In this document: positions 8,818 through 16,945 of the stretch, piece by piece
Position numbering within the stretch: position 1 is the first letter of the stretch
Layout: each line of letters opens with the position of its first letter
Assembly (NCBI RefSeq): GCF_003710825.1
Contig: NZ_RHHQ01000030.1
Span: 1 to 63,413, forward strand
Reading direction: 5' to 3'
DNA length: 63,413 bases
Source of the DNA: Brevibacillus fluminis
GTDB taxonomy: Bacteria; Bacillota; Bacilli; Brevibacillales; Brevibacillaceae
Position numbers and translations under genes: made by a program
The notes under the pieces: model-generated
Told to the model about the DNA's origin: nothing
The model's input: the letters and a program-made list of their open reading frames with translations, nothing else
The model's database searches: none

Positions 8818-9549
8818 ATGTTCGTGAAAGCATTGCCGAACATGTTGACTGTAGGCAATCTGTTCCTTGGGGTCGTGGCAATGATCCTTGCTTTTCAGGG
8901 GAATCAATATGTTGATTATGCAGCGATTACTGTAATTGTCGGGATGTTATTGGATGGATTGGACGGGCGGGTTGCCCGGATGCTGAATGCCCAAAGTGAG
9001 TTCGGAAAAGAACTGGATTCACTGTCGGATGTCATTACATTCGGAGTTGCACCAGCCTTTATTATGTACGTGGTAGCATTGCAGCAATTGGATGTGATCG
9101 GCATTATCATTACAGCGATTTTTCCGATCTGTGGCGCGCTGCGCCTTGCCAGATTCAACGTGCAAGCCGGAGTACCCGGTTATTTCACTGGTTTGCCGAT
9201 TACTGCAGCAGGCGGTGTGCTGGCCACGCTGGCGCTGTATCATGAAGTGTTCCATCTCGGGCTGTTGCTACTCAGCATGCTGCTCTTGGCGTTTCTCATG
9301 GTATCCAATGTGAAATACCCGAACTTCAAGAAAGTGGGCATTCCGAAAGCGGCATACTGGATCACGCCGATCATCGTGCTGGTAGTCGTTGTGGTAGCGG
9401 TCAAATTCCCGAGCCAGTTTCCCAAAATCGTCTTTCTCCCGCTTGCGCTTTATGCGCTGTACGGCATAAAAAAAAACGTTGAGTTTTTATTCCGCAAGAT
9501 CAAAGCACGGCGTGAAGAACGGAAAACAAAAACCGTTCCTTTCGACTAA
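8818..9549 (+). CDS. pssA: CDP-diacylglycerol--serine O-phosphatidyltransferase
   Basis: Makes phosphatidylserine from CDP-diacylglycerol and serine, the precursor of phosphatidylethanolamine, at the membrane. The 243-aa protein carries the complete CDP-alcohol phosphotransferase motif D-G-x2-A-R-x8-G-x3-D-x3-D at D49, G50, A53, R54, G63, D67 and D71. Several hydrophobic segments are visible (about 10-28, 36-48, 78-105, 120-190), and the tail is lysine/arginine-rich and cytoplasmic. GGAGGT precedes the ATG. In Bacillus subtilis disA is followed directly by yacL, so pssA here is a lineage-specific placement. It is followed by a strong terminator. Confidence 0.92.
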   Translation: MFVKALPNMLTVGNLFLGVVAMILAFQGNQYVDYAAITVIVGMLLDGLDGRVARMLNAQSEFGKELDSLSDVITFGVAPAFIMYVVALQQLDVIGIIITAIFPICGALRLARFNVQAGVPGYFTGLPITAAGGVLATLALYHEVFHLGLLLLSMLLLAFLMVSNVKYPNFKKVGIPKAAYWITPIIVLVVVVVAVKFPSQFPKIVFLPLALYALYGIKKNVEFLFRKIKARREERKTKTVPFD

Positions 9550-9590
9550 TCTCGACAGGAACGGGACGAACAGAATCGTTTATTGTCAGT

Positions 9591-9620
9591 AAAAAAAACG
9601 GCCTAGGGCCGTTTTTTTTT
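9591..9620. terminator. bidirectional rho-independent terminator
   Basis: A perfect inverted repeat: an A-run plus ACGGCC, loop TAG, then GGCCGT plus a T-run. The symmetric A/T arms let it end both pssA (plus) and the convergent hypothetical gene (minus). Confidence 0.9.
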
Positions 9621-9655
9621 GCAACCTTTTCACCTGTGATTCGTACTACAAATAA

Positions 9656-10051
9656 CTAGGATAAGTTGAAAACGCCTAGGGTATTCAGCCGTTTTCCTTC
9701 CGTCTCGAGAACGTCTGCGAGCTTGATGTCAGCGATGTTGCACAGCGCTGTCAGGTAAAACAGATTTTTCCCGAGCTCTGCTGTCAACACATCCTTACAA
9801 TGCTCGCACAGCGGTCCGGAATAGTGGGTATCCAAGTGAGACTGATGCTCCTTCAGACTCTTGTCAGTATCATACGGTTGCTTGCGGGCACTTACCTCGA
9901 CGCACCCACACTCGGTAACGGCTTTGGTAAGGGCTCGATTTACACGCGCGGTACTCTCTTGGGTCTTGGAAAGAACATCAAGCACGCTACGATGACGAAT
10001 CAACAGCTGTGACACTTGATCCTGAAACTCTTCCAGCGAAATTTTGCCCAT
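9656..10051 (-). CDS. conserved hypothetical protein, 131 aa, MazG-like C-terminal half
   Basis: Not firmly recognised. The N-terminal half is helical (EFQDQVSQLLIRHRSVLDVLSK). A CGCVEV motif lies near residue 50, and CEHC near residue 83 is a possible thiol or metal pair. The C-terminal stretch ELGKNLFYLTALCNIADIKL resembles the helix of MazG-type nucleotide pyrophosphohydrolases, but the acidic metal-binding EExxE motif of that family is not evident. I recall similar Paenibacillus and Brevibacillus proteins being labelled DUF1573, which I cannot check. GAGGTGA precedes the ATG by about 7 bases. It is one of only four reverse genes and is bounded by a shared terminator and the yacL promoter region. 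Confidence 0.8.
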   Translation of the reverse strand: MGKISLEEFQDQVSQLLIRHRSVLDVLSKTQESTARVNRALTKAVTECGCVEVSARKQPYDTDKSLKEHQSHLDTHYSGPLCEHCKDVLTAELGKNLFYLTALCNIADIKLADVLETEGKRLNTLGVFNLS

Positions 10052-10173
10052 TCTGAATCACCTCGGCTTGTAATATGGGTAAAAAGAATCCGACAACCTC
10101 GGGAAATCGTCTGAATTTTTCGTTACCAATTTATTGAATATTATAAGGAGTTGGTTGCCATACTGTCAAAATA

Positions 10174-10203
10174 TTGACTTTAATTTGCTTGATGTGGTAA
10201 AAT
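10174..10203 (+). promoter_or_regulatory. upstream sigma-A promoter candidate for yacL
   Basis: TTGACT (10174-10179) and TAAAAT (10198-10203), 18-base spacer, in the divergent region between the 131-aa gene and yacL. A second promoter lies 40 bases downstream. Confidence 0.55.
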
Positions 10204-10213
10204 TTTTGGCCAT

Positions 10214-10243
10214 TTGACACGTGAAAAATATATTTGCTATAGT
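10214..10243 (+). promoter_or_regulatory. downstream sigma-A promoter of yacL
   Basis: A perfect TTGACA (10214-10219) and TATAGT (10238-10243) with an 18-base spacer. It gives a leader of about 90 bases before the yacL ribosome-binding site. The region 10052-10337 holds these two promoters and no other gene. Confidence 0.65.
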
Positions 10244-10337
10244 GGTGGAAAGTCGCATAAGAAAAACTATATGTTGTTTTTTCATACAGGGTTTTTCTTA
10301 CCAACTTTCGTCCATATTAATAGCAGGAGGTGAAGGC

Positions 10338-11435
10338 ATGTTAAAAAAGGTGTTTACCATTTTGTTTGTAGTGGTCGGTGGAGGCCTGGGCTATCAGTTT
10401 GGTCCCGCCTTGTTCGACTTGCTTAATTCGCTATTGAATTTCGGGCAGGTGCTTGAGCCATTGCAATCGTATATTGGAGCGGTTGTCGGCGCGGGATTGT
10501 TTTTCCTTCTGGCCAACTGGCTTGTTGATTACATCGTAAATACCATTCATTGGGGCGAGGACACGCTTCTCAAACTGCCGATTATTGATGTGATGTTTGG
10601 TGCGATGGGGCTGATTATTGGTCTTATTCCTGGCTTTTTATTATACCTTCCCATCAACAGCATTCCGATTCCGGTATTACGAGATTTCCTTCCGTTGGTT
10701 GTCTCGGGACTACTTGGCTATTTGGGCTTTCAGGTGGGCTTTCGCAAGAGAGATGAGCTTATGTCCATTTTCTCAATCGGGCGTAAGGAAAAGGCGAAAA
10801 AGGGAAGCGGAGGAATTGCGGCCAATGTCGAGCATAAGATTCTCGACACCAGCGTGATCATCGATGGGCGCATCGCCGATATATGCCGTACCGGCTTTAT
10901 TGAAGGCGAGCTGGTGATCCCCCGCTTTGTGCTGGAGGAATTACAGCATATCGCAGACTCTTCTGATGCGCTGAAGCGTAATCGCGGCAGACGCGGTCTG
11001 GACATTTTGAACAAAATCCAGAAAGAACTGAAGGTCAAAGTCCAGATTCACGAAGGTGACTTTGAAGATGTATCCGAAGTGGATAGCAAGCTGGTCAAAT
11101 TGGCTAAAGTGCTGAACGGTAAAGTGGTGACCAACGACTTCAACCTGAACAAGGTTTGTGAATTGCAGGGCGTGCCTGTGTTGAACATCAACGATTTGGC
11201 TAATGCGGTCAAGCCGGTTGTCCTTCCAGGCGAAGAGATGAACGTCCAGGTAATCAAGGACGGGAAAGAATATGGTCAAGGTGTGGCATACCTCGATGAC
11301 GGCACGATGATCGTCGTAGAGGGCGGACGCGAGTTTATCGGCAGCGACTTGGATGTCTTGGTCACGAGCGTACTGCAAACCTCGGCTGGACGAATGATCT
11401 TCGCAAAGCCAAAGCTGTTGGAAAAAGCATTGTAG
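10338..11435 (+). CDS. yacL: YacL, PIN-TRAM domain membrane protein
   Basis: A 365-aa putative membrane-anchored nuclease. The first 140 residues hold about four transmembrane helices. A PIN domain follows, with LDTSVIIDGRIADI, a conserved VLEELQHIADS segment and VVTNDFNLNKV that supply the acidic metal-binding residues. The C-terminal TRAM domain (GKEYGQGVAYLDDGTMIVVEGG) suggests RNA binding. ATG 10338 is chosen because AGGAGGTGA precedes it by 5-6 bases; a longer frame from 10221 starts inside the promoter. The natural substrate is not known to me. It is followed closely by ispD, as in Bacillus. Confidence 0.93.
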   Translation: MLKKVFTILFVVVGGGLGYQFGPALFDLLNSLLNFGQVLEPLQSYIGAVVGAGLFFLLANWLVDYIVNTIHWGEDTLLKLPIIDVMFGAMGLIIGLIPGFLLYLPINSIPIPVLRDFLPLVVSGLLGYLGFQVGFRKRDELMSIFSIGRKEKAKKGSGGIAANVEHKILDTSVIIDGRIADICRTGFIEGELVIPRFVLEELQHIADSSDALKRNRGRRGLDILNKIQKELKVKVQIHEGDFEDVSEVDSKLVKLAKVLNGKVVTNDFNLNKVCELQGVPVLNINDLANAVKPVVLPGEEMNVQVIKDGKEYGQGVAYLDDGTMIVVEGGREFIGSDLDVLVTSVLQTSAGRMIFAKPKLLEKAL

Positions 11436-11461
11436 ACGATAGGCATGGAGAGGATTGACAG

Positions 11462-12166
11462 GTGAATACGGGTGCCGTAATCGTGGCAGCTGGTTCCGGC
11501 AAGCGCATGGGGGGAGAGCGCAATAAGCTCTGGCTCCCGCTTGCCGGCAAACCGATCTTTTGTCACACAATTGAATTATTTGTTTCCCATCCGATGATCG
11601 CTGAAACGGTACTCGTTGTAAGCGAGGCAGACCGCGCGGACATTACCGATCTAATCGAGCTGAACGGCTATCGCAACATCAAGCTGGTCCCAGGCGGTGC
11701 AGAGCGGCAGGAGAGCGTGCAGAATGGTCTAGCGGCTTTATCGGCATCCTGTGAGTATGTGCTAGTACACGATGCGGCCCGTCCGTTCCTCACGACAGCG
11801 CAGCTGACGGCTGTCGTCGAGCAGGTACAACAGGATCAAGCCACCATTTTGGCGGTCCCGGTCAAGGATACAATCAAGATTGTTGGCGACGATGGTTATG
11901 TCGAATCAACACCTGCCAGAGAAAGCTTGTGGGCTGTGCAAACCCCGCAAGCTTTTCGTCTTGCTCTCTTGCAGGATGTCCACAAGCAGGCAAAGGACGC
12001 AGGCAAAGCAGGCACGGATGATGCAATGCTTGTGGAATGGATGGGCCACCGGGTTTCCGTCATGATGGGTAGCTATGAGAACATCAAGATTACGACACCG
12101 GATGATTTATGGCTCGGGGAAGAAATTTTACGAAAAAGACTAGGCAGCGATCGAGGAGAGGAATAA
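11462..12166 (+). CDS. ispD: IspD, 2-C-methyl-D-erythritol 4-phosphate cytidylyltransferase
   Basis: Third enzyme of the MEP isoprenoid pathway: MEP + CTP to CDP-ME. The 234-aa protein has the glycine-rich nucleotide-binding loop AAGSGKRMG at the N-terminus, VHDAARPF in the middle, and the C-terminal GTDDAMLVE and KITTPDDL motifs of the family. The GTG start at 11462 follows GGAGAGG by 7 bases. It is placed 5 bases before ispF, the usual pairing. Confidence 0.95.
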   Translation: MNTGAVIVAAGSGKRMGGERNKLWLPLAGKPIFCHTIELFVSHPMIAETVLVVSEADRADITDLIELNGYRNIKLVPGGAERQESVQNGLAALSASCEYVLVHDAARPFLTTAQLTAVVEQVQQDQATILAVPVKDTIKIVGDDGYVESTPARESLWAVQTPQAFRLALLQDVHKQAKDAGKAGTDDAMLVEWMGHRVSVMMGSYENIKITTPDDLWLGEEILRKRLGSDRGEE

Positions 12167-12171
12167 CGTTG

Positions 12172-12654
12172 ATGCGAATTGGACAAGGCTTTGATGTACA
12201 CCAGTTGGTGGAAGGGCGCCCGTGCATTATCGGCGGCGTGACGATTCCGTATGAAAAAGGACTCTTGGGGCATTCCGATGCGGATGTGTTGCTGCATGCC
12301 ATCAGTGACGCGCTGCTCGGCGCAATCGGTGAGGGCGATATCGGCAAGCATTTTCCGGATACTGATCCGGAGTATAAAGATGCGGACAGCCTGAAACTGC
12401 TTGTTCACATTTGGAAGCTAGTCAAAGAAAAAGGCTATGAGCTGGGAAACGTCGATGCGACGATCATTGCGCAGAAGCCCAAAATGGCTCCATACATTCC
12501 CCAAATGCAGGAAGTAATCGCCCGCGCCTTGGAGGCATCAGAGCTGTCGAAGGTGAATGTGAAAGCAACCACAACGGAACAGCTGGGCTTCACCGGCAGA
12601 GGGGAAGGAATCGCCGCTCAGGCGGTTTGCTTGCTTGTCAAGTCGACTCGGTAG
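12172..12654 (+). CDS. ispF: IspF, 2-C-methyl-D-erythritol 2,4-cyclodiphosphate synthase
   Basis: Converts CDP-ME 2-phosphate to the cyclodiphosphate in the MEP pathway; trimeric with a catalytic zinc. The 160-aa length is standard. Zinc ligands lie in GFDVHQL and in the signature SDADVLLHAISDALLGA; KATTTEQLGFTGRGEGIAAQA closes the protein. ATG 12172 is chosen with GAGGAGAGG upstream; the reading frame open from 12109 overlaps ispD and is not needed. IspE is not in this window. Confidence 0.96.
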   Translation: MRIGQGFDVHQLVEGRPCIIGGVTIPYEKGLLGHSDADVLLHAISDALLGAIGEGDIGKHFPDTDPEYKDADSLKLLVHIWKLVKEKGYELGNVDATIIAQKPKMAPYIPQMQEVIARALEASELSKVNVKATTTEQLGFTGRGEGIAAQAVCLLVKSTR

Positions 12655-12695
12655 TAGTAACATAATGAATCAAAGGCGAATAAGGATGGTGTCAC

Positions 12696-14174
12696 ATGTC
12701 TAAGGAAACCCGAGTGCGGTATGCACCAAGTCCAACTGGTCATTTACATATCGGCGGTGCGCGCACGGCGCTGTTTAACTATCTGCTGGCTCGCCGCAAT
12801 GGCGGCAAGTTCATCGTGCGTATCGAAGATACTGACCAAACACGTAACATCGAGAATGCTGCAGAAAAACAAATGGAAAACCTGAAATGGTTGGGTGTCG
12901 AATGGGATGAAGGTACCGACCTAGGCGGTCCTCATGCTCCGTATCGCCAAATGGAGCGCCTGGACATCTACCGTAAATATATCGACCAACTGCTGTCAGA
13001 AGGCAAGGCATACTACTGTTATGCGACCAAAGAAGAGCTGGATGCTGAGCGGGAAGAACAGCTCGCTCGTGGGGAAACGCCGCGGATTCTGGAAAAGCAT
13101 CGCAATGTGACTGCGGAACAACGTGCCCAGTTCGAGCAAGAAGGACGTGTTCCATCGATTCATTTCCTCGTGCCAGACGATCGCGTGTATGTCGTTAATG
13201 ACGTCATTCGCGGTCAAGTCACGTTTGAATCCAAGGAGATGGGTGACTTTGTCATCTGTCGCCCTGATGGAATCCCAACTTATAACTTTGCCGTCGTGAT
13301 CGACGACTACCTGATGGATATCACACATGTTATCCGCGGGGAGGAGCACTTGTCCAACACGCCGCGCCAGCTGATGATTTATGAAGCATTTGGCTGGGAA
13401 CCGCCGCAATTTGCCCACCTTGCCCTGATCTTGAACCAAGACGGCAAAAAAATGAGCAAACGCGACGAGAGCATCATTCAATTTATCGAGCAGTACCGCG
13501 ACCTCGGCTTCCTGCCGCAAGCGATCGTGAACTTCATCGTGCTTCTGGGCTGGTCCCCAGGTGGCGAAGAAGAGATTTTCCAAAAAGAAGAACTGATCAA
13601 GCTCTTCTCCCTGGAACGCGTCAACAAATCGCCAGCGGTATTCGATACCATCAAGATGAACTGGATGAACAACCATTACATCAAGCAGGAATCCGTCGAG
13701 AAAATTACGGAACTGTGCTTGCCGCATCTGCAAAAGGCCGGCTTCATCGAAGAAGAGCTGTCGCCTGAGCGTTACGAATGGGTACGTGGAATCGTAGAAC
13801 TCCATCAGGAAAAAATGTCCTACTGTGCGCAAATTGTACCTTTGGCAGCCCTTTTCTTCCTGGATGAAGTGGTGTACGATGAAGATGCGAAAGGCGTCGT
13901 GATCGAAGAGCAAGTGCCGCAAGTGCTGAGCGCTCTCAAAAATCACATCGTCAACAGTGCGGAATACAATGTGGATACGATCCAAGCGATCCTCAAGTCC
14001 GTACAAAAAGAAACCGGGCACAAAGGAAAGGCGCTGTTTATGCCAGTTCGCGTTGCCGCAACCGGACAGATTCATGGGCCTGACCTTGTAAAATCGCTCT
14101 ATCTCTTGGGGAAAGAGCGCGTGTTGTCCCGTATTGATCAATTGCTGGTAAATCGCGAAGCGATTGCAAAATAA
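12696..14174 (+). CDS. gltX: glutamyl-tRNA synthetase
   Basis: Charges tRNA-Glu, and probably tRNA-Gln in the indirect Bacillota route that uses GatCAB. The 492-aa class I synthetase begins with RYAPSPTGHLHIGGARTALFN (HIGH-type motif) and has KMSKR in GKKMSKRDESI near residue 250, then a C-terminal anticodon-binding domain. It directly precedes the cysteine T-box and cysE, the same order as in Bacillus. Confidence 0.97.
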   Translation: MSKETRVRYAPSPTGHLHIGGARTALFNYLLARRNGGKFIVRIEDTDQTRNIENAAEKQMENLKWLGVEWDEGTDLGGPHAPYRQMERLDIYRKYIDQLLSEGKAYYCYATKEELDAEREEQLARGETPRILEKHRNVTAEQRAQFEQEGRVPSIHFLVPDDRVYVVNDVIRGQVTFESKEMGDFVICRPDGIPTYNFAVVIDDYLMDITHVIRGEEHLSNTPRQLMIYEAFGWEPPQFAHLALILNQDGKKMSKRDESIIQFIEQYRDLGFLPQAIVNFIVLLGWSPGGEEEIFQKEELIKLFSLERVNKSPAVFDTIKMNWMNNHYIKQESVEKITELCLPHLQKAGFIEEELSPERYEWVRGIVELHQEKMSYCAQIVPLAALFFLDEVVYDEDAKGVVIEEQVPQVLSALKNHIVNSAEYNVDTIQAILKSVQKETGHKGKALFMPVRVAATGQIHGPDLVKSLYLLGKERVLSRIDQLLVNREAIAK

Positions 14175-14186
14175 ATGCGTTGAACA

Positions 14187-14455
14187 GGTGAAGTATACGC
14201 AGTGTGCCGTCTGACAGAGAGGATGGAAAGGTGAGAGCCATCCGGCGGGAACTCGTAGAAATGCCCCTGGGAGCTATTGTCTGAAACCGCTGCTGTGCGG
14301 GAATAGGATGGATCGGGATGCCCTCCGTTATCATGGGCGAAAAGCGAGGTTGAGCCGTTTGTAACAAGGCTTGGCCTAAGCAGAGTGGAACCACGGTTAT
14401 GGCCGTCTCTGCGCCTTGTGATCAAGGCGTGAGGCGGTCTTTTCTTTTTGTACAC
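14187..14455 (+). promoter_or_regulatory. T-box riboswitch, cysteine-specific, upstream of cysE-cysS
   Basis: The 301-base gap between gltX and cysE is a T-box leader. The conserved antiterminator motif AGAGTGGAACCACGG is at 14382-14396. It is followed by a long terminator stem (GGCCGTCTCTGCGCCTTG pairing with CAAGGCGTGAGGCGGTC, 14401-14439) and TTTTCTTTTTG. Upstream are the Stem I landmarks CAGAGAGG and GGTGAGAGCC. A TGC codon in GAAATGCCCC (14262-14264) sits where the specifier loop is expected, so uncharged tRNA-Cys should favour read-through into cysE and cysS. The specifier position is inferred by eye. Confidence 0.92.
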
Positions 14456-14475
14456 TTGCAGGGGGTGAATTCATC

Positions 14476-15141
14476 ATGTGGAAACAATTAAAAGAAGACA
14501 TCGATGCCATTTTCGAACGGGACCCGGCTGCCCGAAGCACGTTTGAAGTGGTGCTTACCTATTCGGGATTGCATGCGATTTGGGCGCATCGCATTTCTCA
14601 CAAGCTATGGAAGGCGGAATGGTATACGCTGGCGCGCGCAGTATCCCAATTCGCCAAATTTTTAACCGGTATCGAAATCCATCCGGGCGCACGTATTGGC
14701 AAAAAGCTGTTTATTGACCATGGCTCGGGGGTTGTTATCGGGGAGACCTGTGAAATTGGTGACAATGTGACCATTTACCAAGGAGTAACACTGGGGGGGA
14801 CCGGTAAAGAAAAAGGAAAGCGTCACCCAACAGTTGGAGATAATGTAATTATTGCTACCGGAGCGAAAGTGCTCGGCTCGTTTAAGATCGGAGACAACTC
14901 CAAAATCGGTGCGGGCTCTGTCGTCCTGCAGGAGGTTCCGCCGAATGCGACGGTTGTGGGGATGAAGGCCAAAATTGTCATTCAGGACGGAAAGCGCGTC
15001 ACCCAGGATTTCGACTTGGTCAATCTTCCTGACCCGATTGCAGACATGATTCGCCAAATGCAACGTGAAATTGAAACGCTTCGCGATGAAGTGCAGCTTT
15101 TGAAGGAGGGCACGAAACAAAATGAGCATTCACCTATATAA
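14476..15141 (+). CDS. cysE: serine O-acetyltransferase
   Basis: Acetylates L-serine with acetyl-CoA, the first step of cysteine synthesis. The 221-aa protein has the N-terminal helical domain (HAIWAHRISHKLW) and a C-terminal left-handed beta-helix of hexapeptide repeats (IDHGSGVVIGE, IYQGVTLGGTG, ATGAKVLG, IGAGSVVL). The tail is longer than the helix domain and ends in a charged coiled segment overlapping cysS. It lies behind the cysteine T-box, so it is controlled by tRNA-Cys charging, and is paired with cysS by a 20-base overlap. Confidence 0.96.
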   Translation: MWKQLKEDIDAIFERDPAARSTFEVVLTYSGLHAIWAHRISHKLWKAEWYTLARAVSQFAKFLTGIEIHPGARIGKKLFIDHGSGVVIGETCEIGDNVTIYQGVTLGGTGKEKGKRHPTVGDNVIIATGAKVLGSFKIGDNSKIGAGSVVLQEVPPNATVVGMKAKIVIQDGKRVTQDFDLVNLPDPIADMIRQMQREIETLRDEVQLLKEGTKQNEHSPI

Positions 15142-16528
15142 CACCATGTCGCGGAAAAATGAGGAGTTTATTCCGCTGGAACCAGGGAAAGTAAAAATAT
15201 ATGTATGCGGTCCGACTGTGTACAACTACATCCATATCGGGAACTCCCGCCCGGCGATCGTGTTCGATACACTGCGCCGCTATCTAAGCTACCGCGGATA
15301 TCAGGTCACATTCGTGCAAAACATTACCGATGTCGAAGACAAGCTCATTCGGGCGGCGAATGAAGAGAACACAACCGTCAAGGAATTGGCCGATAAATAC
15401 ATGAAGGCGTACAACGAGGATCTGGCGACGTTGAACGTGCTACCGCCGGATATTCAGCCGCGCGTCATGGAGACGATTCCCGAAATTATTTCGTTCGTGG
15501 AAGCGTTGGTTGAAAAAGGATTCGCTTATGAAAGCGAAGGCGATGTGTACTTCCGCACCGGCAGATTTAAGGAGTACGGCAAGCTGTCACATCAGCCGAT
15601 CGACGATTTGCAAGCTGGTGCACGGATTGAAGTGAACGAAAAGAAGGAAAGCCCGCTCGATTTTGTGCTGTGGAAAGCGGCGAAACCGGGTGAGATTACA
15701 TGGGAAAGTCCTTGGGGACTTGGCCGTCCCGGTTGGCATATCGAATGCTCGGCGATGGTGCTGAAGTTTTTGGGTGAGTCCATCGATATCCATGCAGGTG
15801 GTTCTGACCTTACCTTCCCTCACCATGAAAATGAAATCGCGCAGTCGGAGTGCATGACCGGACAGGTGTTTGCACGCTATTGGTTGCATAATGCTATGCT
15901 CAACATCGATAATGAAAAGATGTCCAAATCACTTGGGAACTTCAAGCTTGCCCGTGACTTGATCAAGGAATATGGCGGTCAGCTGATTCGCTTCTTCATG
16001 CTGTCGGGGCATTACCGCAGCCCGATCAATTTCAGCGGAGAGATGCTTGAGCAAGCGGGGAATGGGCTGGAACGCATCCAGACTGCTTATGCAAACGCAA
16101 AGCACCGTCTGACGACTGCGCGCCCTGAGGAGCCGAATGGAGTGGCTGAGGAGCAAGCTGCGATCATTGATCAGCTTCGTCAAAAATTCATCCGCGAGAT
16201 GGACGATGACCTCAACACAGCCAATGCTATCACTGTTCTGTTCGACCTGACCAAAGAAGTGAACCTGTACTTGCGTCATGAAAATGTCGGTAAGGCACAG
16301 CTGGAAGCATACCGCGACCTGTTCCTGGAGCTGGCTGCCGTTCTTGGCCTCGAGTTGGAGGAAGACAGTGCGTTGTTGGACGAAGAGATTGAAGCGTTGA
16401 TTGTGGAGCGGACGGAGTCCCGCAAATCGCGGAATTTTGCGAGAGCGGATGAAATCCGTGACCTCTTGACGGATAAAGGCATTTTGCTGGAAGATACACC
16501 GCAGGGCGTCCGTTGGCGCCGCAAGTAA
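15122..16528 (+). CDS. cysS: cysteinyl-tRNA synthetase
   Basis: Charges tRNA-Cys. The 468-aa class I enzyme has CGPTVYNYIHIGNSR (zinc cysteine plus HIGN motif), the zinc-binding segment around HIECSAMV and HHENE, and KMSKSLGN near residue 266. The start lies inside the end of cysE with AAGGAGG about 12 bases upstream. Co-regulated with cysE by the T-box, so cysteine supply and its tRNA charging rise together. Confidence 0.97.
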   Translation: MSIHLYNTMSRKNEEFIPLEPGKVKIYVCGPTVYNYIHIGNSRPAIVFDTLRRYLSYRGYQVTFVQNITDVEDKLIRAANEENTTVKELADKYMKAYNEDLATLNVLPPDIQPRVMETIPEIISFVEALVEKGFAYESEGDVYFRTGRFKEYGKLSHQPIDDLQAGARIEVNEKKESPLDFVLWKAAKPGEITWESPWGLGRPGWHIECSAMVLKFLGESIDIHAGGSDLTFPHHENEIAQSECMTGQVFARYWLHNAMLNIDNEKMSKSLGNFKLARDLIKEYGGQLIRFFMLSGHYRSPINFSGEMLEQAGNGLERIQTAYANAKHRLTTARPEEPNGVAEEQAAIIDQLRQKFIREMDDDLNTANAITVLFDLTKEVNLYLRHENVGKAQLEAYRDLFLELAAVLGLELEEDSALLDEEIEALIVERTESRKSRNFARADEIRDLLTDKGILLEDTPQGVRWRRK

Positions 16529-16537
16529 GGAGCAGGC

Positions 16538-16945
16538 ATGCACAGAGAACAACTGAAAAATGACCCAAAATTAACGAGCCCCCTTGTTCTTGCCTTTCTG
16601 GGGGACGCAACATACGCTCATTTCGTGCGCTTTCACTTGATCGCAAAAGGTCTGGTAAAACCGAACCAACTGCACAAGCAAGCGAATCGCTATGTATCGG
16701 CGGCTGCACAGGCGAATATCCTGCTGCAGCTCATGCCGATGCTAACGGAGGAGGAAGCAGCGATCGTCAGGCGCGGGCGCAATTCGAAGTCGGGCTCAAC
16801 GGCAAAGAACGCCAGCATCATCGACTATCGTCATGCGACAGCGTTTGAGGCTTTGATTGGCTATCTCTCCCTAACAGGCGAGGAAACAAGAATGGCGGAA
16901 TTACTGGAAAAGGCATTTGCCATTGTGGAAGGAGCACATGAATGA
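16538..16945 (+). CDS. mrnC: Mini-ribonuclease III
   Basis: A 135-aa RNase III-like protein without a double-strand RNA-binding domain, which in Bacillus matures 23S rRNA ends. The catalytic segment LAFLGDATYAHFVR and the second acidic motif FEALIGYLSL are present. It starts 9 bases after cysS and overlaps rlmB by 4 bases (ATGA), so it is probably translationally coupled. Confidence 0.95.
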   Translation: MHREQLKNDPKLTSPLVLAFLGDATYAHFVRFHLIAKGLVKPNQLHKQANRYVSAAAQANILLQLMPMLTEEEAAIVRRGRNSKSGSTAKNASIIDYRHATAFEALIGYLSLTGEETRMAELLEKAFAIVEGAHE

